Assembly (NCBI GenBank): GCA_946534895.1
Contig: CAMNDE010000005.1
Coordinates: 21,052-85,051, forward strand
Direction: 5' to 3'
DNA: 64,000 nt
Source of the DNA: UBA2943 sp946534895
GTDB lineage: Bacteria > Bacillota > Clostridia > Christensenellales > Aristaeellaceae
Positions 51,513 through 60,707 of the stretch are shown piece after piece; within the stretch, counting starts at the first letter, position 1; each line of letters starts with the position of its first letter. The notes beneath the pieces were generated by a model. It did not search any database. It was not told the DNA's origin and worked only from the letters and a program-made list of their open reading frames with translations. The translations under genes and the position numbers were made by a program.

Positions 51513-52682
51513 ATGCAGAGACCACGCATTACCAAAAAACAGCTCCAGGCCCTGCCCAAAGGCCCGCTGAACGCCTTTCGGGGCGTTCTGATCCTCGGCC
51601 TTCTCATGGCTGTGGGCGGAGCCGTCTGGTATGTCGCCATCACGGGCATCATCGGCAACAAGAACTGGGATCCGGCATATGCCCGCGGCCCGCTGGCCCT
51701 GGGCATTTCCGGCATCGCGGTCATGGCGCTTTCCCTGATCGCCTACTTCACCCTGCCCGCCCTGCGGCCCTGGTCTTCCATCATGGGACGCGACCTCTGG
51801 AAGGACCGTTACCGCTACCTGCTGATCCTGCCCGGACTCATTGTCGTGTTCATCTTCAGCTACATGCCCATGTACGGCATCATCCTGGCGTTCAAGAACT
51901 ACAAGATCAAGAGCGGCATCCTATATTCCGCCTGGATCGGACTGGAAAACTTCACCCGCTTCTTCAAGCGCCCCGTGGCCGGATCGGTCATCGGCAACAC
52001 CCTGTTCATCGGCATCACCCAGCTGGCCATCACCTTCCCGGTGCCCATCCTGCTGGCCCTCCTGCTCAATGAGCTGCGTTCGAATGCCTACCGCCGCACG
52101 GTGCAGACCGTCATCTATCTTCCCCACTTCATTTCCTGGGTTATCATGTATTCCCTGATGTATTCCCTGTTCTCCATCACCTCCGGTCTTGTCAACAAGT
52201 TCCTGACCTCCATGGGATACCAGGCCATCAACATGCTCTCGGACCCGAACCGGTTCTACGGCATGCTGTACATGACCAGCATATGGAAGGAGGCCGGCTG
52301 GGGAACCATCATCTATATGGCCGCCATCGCCGGCGTGGACCAGGAGATGTATGAAGCCGCCTACCTCGACGGCGCCAACCGTTTCCAGCAGTGCGTGCAT
52401 ATCACGCTGCCTGCCATTTCCTTCTCCATCACCACCATGCTGATCCTGAATGTGGGTTCTGTCATGGGTGCAAATTTCGACCAGATCATGAATCTGCGTT
52501 CCGCAGCGACGTCCTCCACGGTGGCACAGGTCATTGATACCTATGTCTATGATATGGGTGTCGGAAAAGGACAGTATGATCTGTCCACTGCCATCGGCCT
52601 TTTCCAGCAGGTGGTCAACTGCATCCTGCTCTTCCTCTCCAACTTCATTGTCAAGAGAATGAGCGGGGAAGGATTCTTCTGA
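51513..52682 (+). CDS. Carbohydrate ABC permease, LplB-type
   Basis: 389 residues. Two extra N-terminal hydrophobic segments (about 20-85) precede the usual six-helix binding-protein-dependent permease. RYRYLLILPGLIVVFIFSYMP is the first core helix, and the EAA loop contacting the ATPase is YEAAYLDGANRFQQCVHITLP. It pairs with the LplC-type gene 37 bases downstream to form the channel for a complex sugar or oligosaccharide. No ATPase is encoded in the operon, so a shared MsmX-type ATPase encoded elsewhere is expected. AGAAGGAG precedes the ATG. Confidence 0.92.
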   Translation: MQRPRITKKQLQALPKGPLNAFRGVLILGLLMAVGGAVWYVAITGIIGNKNWDPAYARGPLALGISGIAVMALSLIAYFTLPALRPWSSIMGRDLWKDRYRYLLILPGLIVVFIFSYMPMYGIILAFKNYKIKSGILYSAWIGLENFTRFFKRPVAGSVIGNTLFIGITQLAITFPVPILLALLLNELRSNAYRRTVQTVIYLPHFISWVIMYSLMYSLFSITSGLVNKFLTSMGYQAINMLSDPNRFYGMLYMTSIWKEAGWGTIIYMAAIAGVDQEMYEAAYLDGANRFQQCVHITLPAISFSITTMLILNVGSVMGANFDQIMNLRSAATSSTVAQVIDTYVYDMGVGKGQYDLSTAIGLFQQVVNCILLFLSNFIVKRMSGEGFF

Positions 52683-52719
52683 TCCCGGAAACCAGAATCC
52701 GCAGAAAGGAGTATGCCCT

Positions 52720-53646
52720 ATGGAACAGTCTCTGCACCAGAAGCCGACCAAGATCAAGCGCTCCCTGGGCGATCACATTTTCAATGCATGCAATATCCTG
52801 TTTTTCGCCCTGATCGTCATCATCATCCTTTTTCCCTTCTTCAATATTGTGGCTATCTCTCTGACCAGCAACGTGGAATACATGCGGGAACCCTATATCA
52901 TTTTCCCTGCCGAGCCTACACTGGAAGCTTACCGGTACATGTTCGGCACATCCCTGATTCCGCGTTCCTACATGATCACCATCCTCATCACAATCAGTGC
53001 CACCCTGGTCTCCACCCTGGTCACCTCGATGCTGGCCTACGGTCTGTGCCGCGGGGATCTCATCGGACAGAAGTTCTTCATGATCTATCTGCTCATCACC
53101 ATGTTCTTCTCCGGCGGCCTGATTCCCACCTACTACAACATCACCAAAACCCTGAACTGGTCCAACAACCTGCTGGCCCTGATCATTCCCAACTCGGTGA
53201 GCGTGTTCAACTTTATCGTCGTGCGCTCCTTCTTCCGTCAGCTGCCGGCCTCCATTGAGGAAAGCGCGCGCATTGACGGAGCCAACGAGTTCACGATCCT
53301 GTTCAGAATCATCTATCCACTGTCCATTCCTACCCTGGCCACCATCGCCATGTTTGTGGCGGTGGGCACCTGGAACAGCTGGTTCGCCGCCATGCTCTAC
53401 ATGCGCGACGAAAAACTCTACCCGCTGCAGCTCATCGTGCGCATGTTCGTGGTGCAGGAAACCCGGCCGGCCGACATGCAGCACATGGAAGGCCTCAGGG
53501 ATGCCGCAGGCAACCGAATCTTCCTCAATGAAACCGGCCTGAAAATGGCCTGTGCCGTTGCCACCGCCCTGCCCATGGTCATCATCTATCCCTTCATTCA
53601 GAAGTACTTTGAGAAGGGCATGACCATCGGTGCCGTGAAGGGCTGA
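52720..53646 (+). CDS. Carbohydrate ABC permease, LplC-type
   Basis: 308 residues, six core helices. Marks are VIIILFPFFNIVAISLTSN at the start, MFFSGGLIPTYYNI in the middle, EAA loop EESARIDGANEFTILFRIIYP, and the tail FEKGMTIGAVKG that closes this subfamily. It forms a heterodimer with the LplB-type permease. AAAGGAG lies 9 bases before the ATG. Confidence 0.93.
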   Translation: MEQSLHQKPTKIKRSLGDHIFNACNILFFALIVIIILFPFFNIVAISLTSNVEYMREPYIIFPAEPTLEAYRYMFGTSLIPRSYMITILITISATLVSTLVTSMLAYGLCRGDLIGQKFFMIYLLITMFFSGGLIPTYYNITKTLNWSNNLLALIIPNSVSVFNFIVVRSFFRQLPASIEESARIDGANEFTILFRIIYPLSIPTLATIAMFVAVGTWNSWFAAMLYMRDEKLYPLQLIVRMFVVQETRPADMQHMEGLRDAAGNRIFLNETGLKMACAVATALPMVIIYPFIQKYFEKGMTIGAVKG

Positions 53647-53710
53647 TCTTCCCATCGCAGCAAAAGCCCACGCGGCTTTTCTGGTCATATCAATATAAGG
53701 AGGTAACCCT

Positions 53711-55273
53711 ATGAAACTGTGGAAAGTGTTTGCTCTGGCCCTGGCCCTTATGCTTGCGCTGACGGCCACTGCCTTCGCCTACGACGGTGAGATTCTGACC
53801 ATCACCGCCGACAGCGATGATGAACCCTTCTCCTGGAATCCCGAGACGGACGCCATGGCGGCCTACATCCGGGACAACTTCGGCATCGAGTTCCAGCAGA
53901 GCGATGTCAACTACTACAACGGTGATTTCGCCCAGACCCAGCTGGCTGCCGTGGACGGCAACCTGCCTGAAGTCTTCACCGCTGACATTCTCTACTACAC
54001 CCAGGAAATCACCCAGTTCATCCCTGAAGAACTGGTGGCTGAGATTCCTCAGGAACTCATTGACAAGTATCCCCTGACCAAGGCCCGCCTGGAAAACGAC
54101 GCTGTTTCCCAGCTGGTGCACAACATGTACGGCGGATACTATTTCCTGCCCAAGCCCGACTCTGCGGATCCCAGCATCTACATCGCCGAGCGCAAGGGCC
54201 TGTTCATCCGCAAGGACTGGCTGGCCAACCTGGGCCTGGAAATGCCCCGCTCCTGGGAAGAACTGTATGAAGTCTGCCACGCCTTCACCCATAACGATCC
54301 CGACGGCAACGGCGTAGCCGATACCTTCGGCCTCACCGGCGACGGCATGGGCACCCTGCGGTATTTCTTCGATTCCACCGGTGTTTCCAACCGCTACTGG
54401 AACAAGGATGCTGACGGCAACTGGTTCTTCGGCGCCCTGGACGACAAGAATGCCGAAGTCCTGAAGTGGATGCGCAAGATGTACGAAGACGGATCCATCG
54501 ATCCTGACTTCGCCGCCACCACCTGGAAGGAAGGTCTGCAGAAGTTCTCCTCCAACCAGTTTGGCGTATGCGTGCGCAATGCCGATGCTGACTGGATCAG
54601 CAACGTGATGACCCAGTACTACGGCGCCGCCAACCCCGACGTGAACCCCTTCGACCGCGTGGACGTCGTGGGTGCCCTGGGCACCAACAAGGGTGATCCC
54701 ACCCACATGGACGCCTACATTTCCTGCATGGTGGCTGTTCAGTTCGCTCCCGAAATCACCGAGGAGAAGATGGACCGCTTCCTGGCCTTCTATGAATACC
54801 TGCTGGGCGACGGCAAGTACATGCGCATGGGCCTGGAAGGCGAAGACTACACCATCGACGAAGCCGGCAATGTCAAGCTGATCCGCGATGAGAACGGCAA
54901 CGCTTCCGTGCTGCCCACCAAGTATCCCTGCATTACTGTCACCCACTGGACTTCCTGGGGCTTCGAAATGGCGGCTCTGCCGAACGTTGAGAAGTATGAC
55001 AAGTACAACGACGAGATCAAGGCTCTGAGCGCCGCGGTCTGCGAACTGCGCAATCAGAACCCCGTGTATCCCGAAATCGGACCCATGCTGATTGATGACA
55101 ATGCTGTCACTGACGCCAATGCCTTCAACTTCAACACCGAGTACTGGGCAATCATCAGCGGCACCGAGGATGTGGACACCATGTTTGCCGACATGAAGGC
55201 CCGTGCCTATGCGGCAGGCTGGGAAGAAGCCACTCAGGTCGTCACTGAGTATGCTGAAAAGTACGGCTGGTAA
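53711..55273 (+). CDS. Extracellular carbohydrate-binding protein of the LplBC-type transporter
   Basis: 520 residues. A Sec signal (MKLWKVFALALALMLALTAT, cut after AFA) leads to a type-2 periplasmic-binding fold with RKGLFIRKDWLANLGLEMP, SWEELYEVCHAFTHNDPDGNG (calcium-like loop) and DADWISNVMTQYY. It lacks a lipobox Cys, unusual for a Gram-positive binding protein, so surface retention is unexplained. It captures an oligosaccharide for the two permeases. AAGGAGG precedes the ATG. A hairpin with T-run follows, which should raise its level above the downstream enzymes. Confidence 0.9.
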   Translation: MKLWKVFALALALMLALTATAFAYDGEILTITADSDDEPFSWNPETDAMAAYIRDNFGIEFQQSDVNYYNGDFAQTQLAAVDGNLPEVFTADILYYTQEITQFIPEELVAEIPQELIDKYPLTKARLENDAVSQLVHNMYGGYYFLPKPDSADPSIYIAERKGLFIRKDWLANLGLEMPRSWEELYEVCHAFTHNDPDGNGVADTFGLTGDGMGTLRYFFDSTGVSNRYWNKDADGNWFFGALDDKNAEVLKWMRKMYEDGSIDPDFAATTWKEGLQKFSSNQFGVCVRNADADWISNVMTQYYGAANPDVNPFDRVDVVGALGTNKGDPTHMDAYISCMVAVQFAPEITEEKMDRFLAFYEYLLGDGKYMRMGLEGEDYTIDEAGNVKLIRDENGNASVLPTKYPCITVTHWTSWGFEMAALPNVEKYDKYNDEIKALSAAVCELRNQNPVYPEIGPMLIDDNAVTDANAFNFNTEYWAIISGTEDVDTMFADMKARAYAAGWEEATQVVTEYAEKYGW

Positions 55274-55305
55274 GACAGCCTGAAGCCGGTCCGTCCGGTT
55301 AAGCC

Positions 55306-55347
55306 GGGGCCGTTTCATTGCCACTGGGAATGGAGCGGCCCCTTTTC
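55306..55347 (+). terminator. Attenuator-type hairpin after the binding-protein gene
   Basis: GGGGCCG (55306-55312) pairs with CGGCCCC (55336-55342) with an inner TTCATT/GAATGG helper stem and a TTTTC tail. Partial read-through is needed for the genes downstream. Confidence 0.7.
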
Positions 55348-55362
55348 TACGGTTTCGGGTAT

Positions 55363-55399
55363 ACGGGGCAGCGCCACGCGCTCCGTGACGCTGCCCCGT
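55363..55399 (+). repeat. Perfect 11-bp inverted repeat before the hydrolase-like gene
   Basis: Arms 55363-55373 and 55389-55399 (ACGGGGCAGCG/CGCTGCCCCGT) with a 15-base loop and no T-run, about 40 bases before the next start. It may be an mRNA-stabilising stem or protein site. Confidence 0.6.
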
Positions 55400-55440
55400 G
55401 TGCCCGCACACGAATACCTGCGCTCAGGGAGGATATGCAT

Positions 55441-57282
55441 ATGTCTGAGATCCGCTTGACCCCCGACGGCAGTATTGCCGCCTGGAACCGTGTCTGGCAC
55501 TTTGACCCCGACTTTGTTCCGGAGATCCTTTTCACCAGCGGTGCACGCCTGCCCTTTTCCGCAGCCCGGGAAATCCGGACCGTCCCCTTCCGCAGCGGTC
55601 TCGGCCAGGGCGTGCGCACGCGGTATCAGAACTTTGAAGGCTATGTCAACCTGGAATTTGAAACCCAGATACTCGTCAATGACACCACCGGCTTTGTGGA
55701 CCTGACCCTGGTATTTTTCCGGGAATGCGCAAGCCCTGTCAGGGAAGTGCGCTGGCCGGCTCCCCTCATGGCCGATGAGGAGGGCAGCATGGCCGTGGTC
55801 AACACCATGCAGGGACAGCTCATTCCCCGGGACTGGCCGAAGAAGATCGGCGCGCGCCTGCCCTTTGACGGGCAGATGTGCTCCGAGGCCGCGTATATGC
55901 CCTGGTGGGGTGAGACCACGCCTGACGGTTCCTATCTCGCCCTGGTGCGTGCGCCCTGGGATACGAAGTATGCCATTTCGCATCCCGCCGGAGGCCCGAC
56001 GCGCATTTATGCGCGGCACCTGCCTTCCCTGGGCCGCATGACCTATGGCCGAACGGTGACCTACTGCTTTCTCCCCGCGGGCAGCGACTACCGGGACCTG
56101 TGCCGGCTCTACCGCAGCCTTGCCGATGAGGAGGGCGTTCCGGTGACGCTGCGCGAAAAGGCCGCGGAAAACCCGAACGTGGACAGGCTCATCGGGTGCT
56201 GCGTCATGCACGTGGCCGGAAAAAGCCATGTGACCCCGGAATCCCGCTACTATGACCATGAGCATCCCGAGAAAAATGACCGTCTCGTTCCCTTCCGTCA
56301 CTGGGAGGAGCGGGTGCGCCGCCTGAAGGACATGGGCGTGGATCAGCTGTATCTGCATCAGGACGGATGGGGCCAGCCCGGGTATGACAACCAGCACCCC
56401 GACTATCTCCCGGCCTGCCGGGAAATGGGCGGCTGGGAAGGCATGAAGTCGCTGTCGGACACCATGCAGGAGCTGGGCTATATGTTCGGCATTCATGACC
56501 AGTACCGGGACTATTACCTGGACGCGCCAAGCTATGACCCGGACAACGCCTGCCAGAATCCGGACGGATCCATCTACGGGCACGCCATCTGGGCCGGCGG
56601 CCGGCAGAACTATCTCTGCGCTTCCCTGGCCCCCGCCTATGTGAAACGGAATTTTGAGGAGCTCTTCCGGCACGGCATTCACCTGGAAGGCACCTATCTG
56701 GATGTCTTCACCTGCAATGAGGCGGACGAGTGCGCCAACCCGCGCCACCGCATGACCCGGCACGAGTGCCTTCTTGCCCGGGCGCGCTGCTTCCACTACC
56801 TGACCAGCCGCGGCATTGTGCCCTCCTCCGAGGAGGTCAATGACTGGGCCATGGACAGCCAGGTCTTCTGCCACTGGGCGCCCTATCCGTCGGATGTGGC
56901 CATTCCCGTGCCGCTGTTCAACCTGGTCTATCATGACTGCGTGATCATCCCCTGGATGATGCCCGCCGGCGGCTGGGGCATTCCGGAGGGCACCACCGGA
57001 TTCCTGCAGTGCCTGCTCAACGGCGGCATGGGCTATATGAGCGATACCCTGGAAGGCGAAGAGCTGCAGGAAAACATCCGGCAGTGGCAGGTCATCCGCC
57101 GCCTGCAGCAGCATGTGGCAAAGGAAAAGATGACAGATCACCTTTTCCTCAATGAAGCGCGCACACGCCAGGCCGCGACGTTTGCCGACGGCACCCGGGT
57201 GACCGTGGATTTTGCGGAAAACACCTACTGTATTACCTATCCGGACGGCACAGTGTGCCAGAGTGAGGAGGCGGACACATGA
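55441..57282 (+). CDS. Putative TIM-barrel glycoside-hydrolase-like protein, no named activity
   Basis: 613 residues, no signal peptide. A beta-rich N-terminal half (about 1-250) precedes a barrel-like region with MGVDQLYLHQDGWGQPGYDN, LGYMFGIHDQYRDYY, HLEGTYLDVFTCNEADEC and IVPSSEEVNDWAMDSQ. Acidic residues at strand ends suggest a glycoside hydrolase. The layout recalls DUF5696/GH101-like proteins that often sit with LplBC transporters, but I cannot assign a family. The second of two adjacent ATGs (55441) has GGAGG at 8 bases. The stop overlaps the next start (ATGA). Confidence 0.7.
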   Translation: MSEIRLTPDGSIAAWNRVWHFDPDFVPEILFTSGARLPFSAAREIRTVPFRSGLGQGVRTRYQNFEGYVNLEFETQILVNDTTGFVDLTLVFFRECASPVREVRWPAPLMADEEGSMAVVNTMQGQLIPRDWPKKIGARLPFDGQMCSEAAYMPWWGETTPDGSYLALVRAPWDTKYAISHPAGGPTRIYARHLPSLGRMTYGRTVTYCFLPAGSDYRDLCRLYRSLADEEGVPVTLREKAAENPNVDRLIGCCVMHVAGKSHVTPESRYYDHEHPEKNDRLVPFRHWEERVRRLKDMGVDQLYLHQDGWGQPGYDNQHPDYLPACREMGGWEGMKSLSDTMQELGYMFGIHDQYRDYYLDAPSYDPDNACQNPDGSIYGHAIWAGGRQNYLCASLAPAYVKRNFEELFRHGIHLEGTYLDVFTCNEADECANPRHRMTRHECLLARARCFHYLTSRGIVPSSEEVNDWAMDSQVFCHWAPYPSDVAIPVPLFNLVYHDCVIIPWMMPAGGWGIPEGTTGFLQCLLNGGMGYMSDTLEGEELQENIRQWQVIRRLQQHVAKEKMTDHLFLNEARTRQAATFADGTRVTVDFAENTYCITYPDGTVCQSEEADT

Positions 57283-59338
57283 CCACGCTGACCATGCATA
57301 AACTGCCCTACGTCACTTCTCCCCTCGGGGAGGAAAACCCGCTGCCCGACCTGAAAAGCGCCGGGGACGTGCATGCCGCCATCGCGATTGACCGCAGCAC
57401 AGTCTCCGAGGAGGAAGCCCGGTACATGGGCTGGGGCCGTGTGCATACCATCCTGCCCTACACCAAGCAGGACGGGTATGTGCGCAGCCCGCGCACCGAA
57501 TACCTGGATACGGCCGTGCTGGAAAACACGCATATCCGTGCCACCTTCCTGCCCACGCTGGGCGGCCGGCTCTGGTCCCTGTTTGACAAGGACGCCGGAA
57601 AGGAACTGCTGCACGTGAACCCGGTGATCCAGCCCTGCAACCTTGCCCTGCGCAACGCCTGGTTTTCCGGCGGCGTGGAATGGAACTGCGGGATTATCGG
57701 GCACACGCCCTTCACCATGGACCGGCTGACGACCCAGGAACTGCACTTTGCGGACGGCACGCCGCTGCTGCGCATGTTCCAGTACGAGCGCGTCCGGCAT
57801 CTTCTGTACCGCGTGGAAGCCTTCCTGCCGGAAAATGCCCGGGAGGTCATGGTCCGCGTGCGCATTGACAACACGCTTCAGGAGGACACCGCCGTCTACT
57901 GGTGGTCCAACATGGCCGTCAATGAAGCCGAGGACGTGCGCGTCATCGTGCCCGCCTCCAAGGCTTTCCGCTACGGGTACGGCGGGAACCTGAGCAAGGT
58001 GGATATTCCCTACATGACCGTGGACGCGGACAAGCTGGCCGGCCGTGCCCGGGAAATGGCCCGGGAGAGCGGCGGCACGCTGGACTGGGATATCTCCCGC
58101 ACCACCACGCTGCCCCAGGCCATGGACTTCTTCTTTGATGTCCCGAAGGACACACGGCCCTTCATCTCCGCCCTGAACCGTGACGGCTACGGCATGTGCC
58201 AGACCTCCACCGGCGAGCTCCGGGGCCGCAAGCTCTTTGTCTGGGGCATGTCCAAGGGCGGCCGGCACTGGCAGGAATTCCTGTCCCGCAAAGGCTCCGC
58301 CTATCTGGAACTGCAGAGCGGGCTTGCCCACACCCAGCTGGAGCATCTGCCCATGAAAGCCGGCGCGAGCCTGTCATGGCTGGAAAGCTACGGCCCTCTG
58401 CAGGCGGATCCCGCCATCATCCACGCCCAGGACTATCAGGCGGCCGCACGCCACGCCCTGGACGAGCTCAACCGGCAGCGGCCCGCAGACACCCTGGAAG
58501 CATGGCACGAGCGCGTGCGTCAGGAGATTGACACCCAGAGCGTGTCGGACCCGTCCAGTATTCTGTCTCCGGCGGTTTCCTTCGCGCCGGTGGAAGCCGC
58601 CATGCGCGGACAGGCTTTCTCCGCCTGCGGCCTCCCGATCAATCTCATGAACCAGGACCAGTGCACCGCGCCCTGGATGGAGCTGGCCGAAAAGGGCACC
58701 TTCCCCTGCCCGGATCCCATGCTTCCGCCCCGCAGCTACATGCTGGGCAGCGTCTGGAAGGAAGCGCTTGAAAAAGCCATTGCAAACGGCAGCAATCACT
58801 GGTACAGTCAGTATCAGCTGGCTGTCATGCATCACGCGGAGAATGAGCGGGAACAGGCCCGGAGTGCTATGAGCGTTCCCTGACCGCCGCCGCCAGCCCC
58901 TGGGCGCTCCGCGGGCTTGCCCTGCTGGACGAGACGGAAGGCCAGCTGCAGTCCGCCTGCGCACTGTATATGCAGGCCGTACAGCTCTCTCCCGTGCGTC
59001 CGCTGGTCATAGAAGCCCTGGCCTGCCTGCTTGCCGCCAAGGAATATGAAGACATGCTCAGTCTTGTGGACAGCCTGTCCGACGAACTCAGGGAAAACGG
59101 ACGCATCCGGATCCTGTACGCCGCCGCGCTTCTGCGCTCCGGCCGGCTGGATGCCGCAGACGAGATTCTGCACTCCGACCTGGTGGTTCCGGATGTGCGG
59201 GAAGGCGATGAGCTGCTGTCCGATCTGTTCTTCGAGTCCGCTGCCCTGCGTCAGTATGGCCGCTGCGACGACGAATCCCTGGCCTGGGCAAGAAAGAACA
59301 CCGTGGTGCCGGAGCACCTGGACTTCCGTATGAAATAA
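57279..59338 (+). pseudogene. DUF5107-TPR protein gene interrupted by a -1 frameshift
   Basis: The first frame (57279-58883) encodes 534 residues with a galactose-mutarotase-like beta-sandwich of the DUF5107 type (TFLPTLGGRLWSLFDK, AWFSGGVEWNCGIIGHTP, YWWSNMAVNEAEDVRV, FVWGMSKGGRHWQEF). It stops in the middle of a TPR region. From 58868 the -1 frame continues the TPR without a break (AYERSLTAAASPWALRGLALL, then ACALYMQAVQLSPVRPLV) to a stop at 59338. Restoring one base near 58868 gives about 686 residues, the expected DUF5107-TPR layout. There is no slippery heptamer. It is either a recent inactivating deletion or a sequencing/assembly error. DUF5107 proteins are linked to carbohydrate operons; activity unproven. 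Confidence 0.85.
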
Positions 59339-59363
59339 AGAAAGAACAACTGGAGGAATAAAC

Positions 59364-60626
59364 ATGAACCGTCCCATCACCGTTGCGGTCGCCGGCTGCG
59401 GAAGCCGCGGCCAGGATACCTATACCAAGATCATCATGAACATGCCCCGGGAAAAAGTGCAGATCGTGGCTGCCGCTGACATCAATCCGGAAAAGCTGGA
59501 CGGCATGCGCCGGCTCACCGGCATTCCCGAGTCCGCCTGCTATGCCTCTGCCGAGGAAATGCTCGCGCAGCCCCGGCTGGCCGACGTAATGCTGATCTGC
59601 ACGCCGGACCGCTGCCATTACCTGGAAGCCCGGGAAGCCCTGCTCAAGGACTACGATCTTCTCCTGGAAAAGCCCATCGCGCCGGAACCCGGTCAGTGCA
59701 GGGAACTGTCCGAGATTGCCCAGCAGCGCGGACGGAAGGTGGCTGTGTGCCATGTGCTGCGCTATACGCCCTTCTATCAGAAGATCAAGCAGGTCATTGA
59801 CGACGGCATCATCGGCGATGTGGTGAACGTGCAGGCCATGGAGCAGGTGTGCTACTGGCACCAGGCCCATTCCTTCGTGCGCGGCAACTGGCGCAATGAT
59901 GCCCTCTCCTCCTGCATGATCCTGCAGAAATGCTGCCATGACATGGATATCCTGCTCTGGCTCACCGGCAAGCACTGCGAAGCGGTTTCCTCCTACGGCT
60001 CACTGACCCATTTCCGGAAGGATCAGGCACCGGAAGGCGCCGCCAGGCGCTGCGTGGACTGCACCGTCAGCGACTGCCCCTACAACGCGGTCAAGTTCTA
60101 TCTGAACCAGTTCGAGAAAGCCGGAGATGACTGGCCCCAGAACGTGGTTGCCTTTGAGCCCACCCGCGAGAAGCTGATGGACGCGCTGAAGACCGGCCCC
60201 TACGGCCGCTGTGTCTATGACTGCGACAACAATGTGGTGGACCATCAGGTCGTGAACCTGCTTCTGGAAAACGGCGCCACCGTCAACTTCACCATGTGCG
60301 CCTTCACCGCCCACGGCGGAAGAACCATCCGGCTCATGGGCACGCGCGGCGAAATCTACGGCGACACCAAGGCGAACATCATCAAGATCATGCGCTTCGG
60401 CGAGGAAGACGAGGTCATCGACGTGCGCACGCTGGCAGATGACTTTTCCGGTCACGGCGGCGGGGATGCCGTCATGGTCCATGAGTTCATCGACCTCGTC
60501 CGCGGTGAAATCGGCGTCAGCAAGACCCTGACCTCCATTGAGCGCTCCGTGGAGAGTCATCTGGTCGCCCTGGCCGCGGAGGAAAGCCGTCTGGACCTGG
60601 GCCGCAGTATTGCGCTTGACAAGTGA
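59364..60626 (+). CDS. Gfo/Idh/MocA-family sugar oxidoreductase
   Basis: 420 residues. The Rossmann domain opens VAVAGCGSRGQDTYTKI, and the catalytic Lys is in DLLLEKPIAP. The second half has the family's YGSLTHFRKDQAPEGAA and a Cys cluster RCVDCTVSDCPYNA that may bind metal. It oxidises or epimerises a sugar or cyclitol, NAD(P)-dependent, likely one released from the imported oligosaccharide. GGAGG precedes the ATG. It is the last gene of the sugar ABC operon. Confidence 0.9.
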   Translation: MNRPITVAVAGCGSRGQDTYTKIIMNMPREKVQIVAAADINPEKLDGMRRLTGIPESACYASAEEMLAQPRLADVMLICTPDRCHYLEAREALLKDYDLLLEKPIAPEPGQCRELSEIAQQRGRKVAVCHVLRYTPFYQKIKQVIDDGIIGDVVNVQAMEQVCYWHQAHSFVRGNWRNDALSSCMILQKCCHDMDILLWLTGKHCEAVSSYGSLTHFRKDQAPEGAARRCVDCTVSDCPYNAVKFYLNQFEKAGDDWPQNVVAFEPTREKLMDALKTGPYGRCVYDCDNNVVDHQVVNLLLENGATVNFTMCAFTAHGGRTIRLMGTRGEIYGDTKANIIKIMRFGEEDEVIDVRTLADDFSGHGGGDAVMVHEFIDLVRGEIGVSKTLTSIERSVESHLVALAAEESRLDLGRSIALDK

Positions 60627-60635
60627 ATACCATGA

Positions 60636-60671
60636 AAACAGGGCGGATCACAAAACTGATCCGCCCTGTTT
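60636..60671. terminator. Bidirectional terminator between convergent genes
   Basis: A perfect 15-bp stem (60636-60650 with 60657-60671), 6-base loop, A- and T-rich flanks. It can end both the oxidoreductase and the cysteine-desulfidase-family transcripts. Confidence 0.9.
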
Positions 60672-60707
60672 CTGTCTGTCACGGCTCTGCAGCCGTGCCT
60701 TTTCGGT

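Noticed and set aside
53690..57141. Long minus-strand frames (573 and 608 codons) opposite the sugar-binding protein and the hydrolase-like gene
   Set aside because: Antisense shadows of well-supported genes with signal peptide and ribosome sites.
58860..58883. Programmed -1 ribosomal frameshift in the DUF5107 gene
   Set aside because: No X-XXY-YYZ slippery heptamer and no downstream stem seen; a simple deletion or sequence error explains it better.
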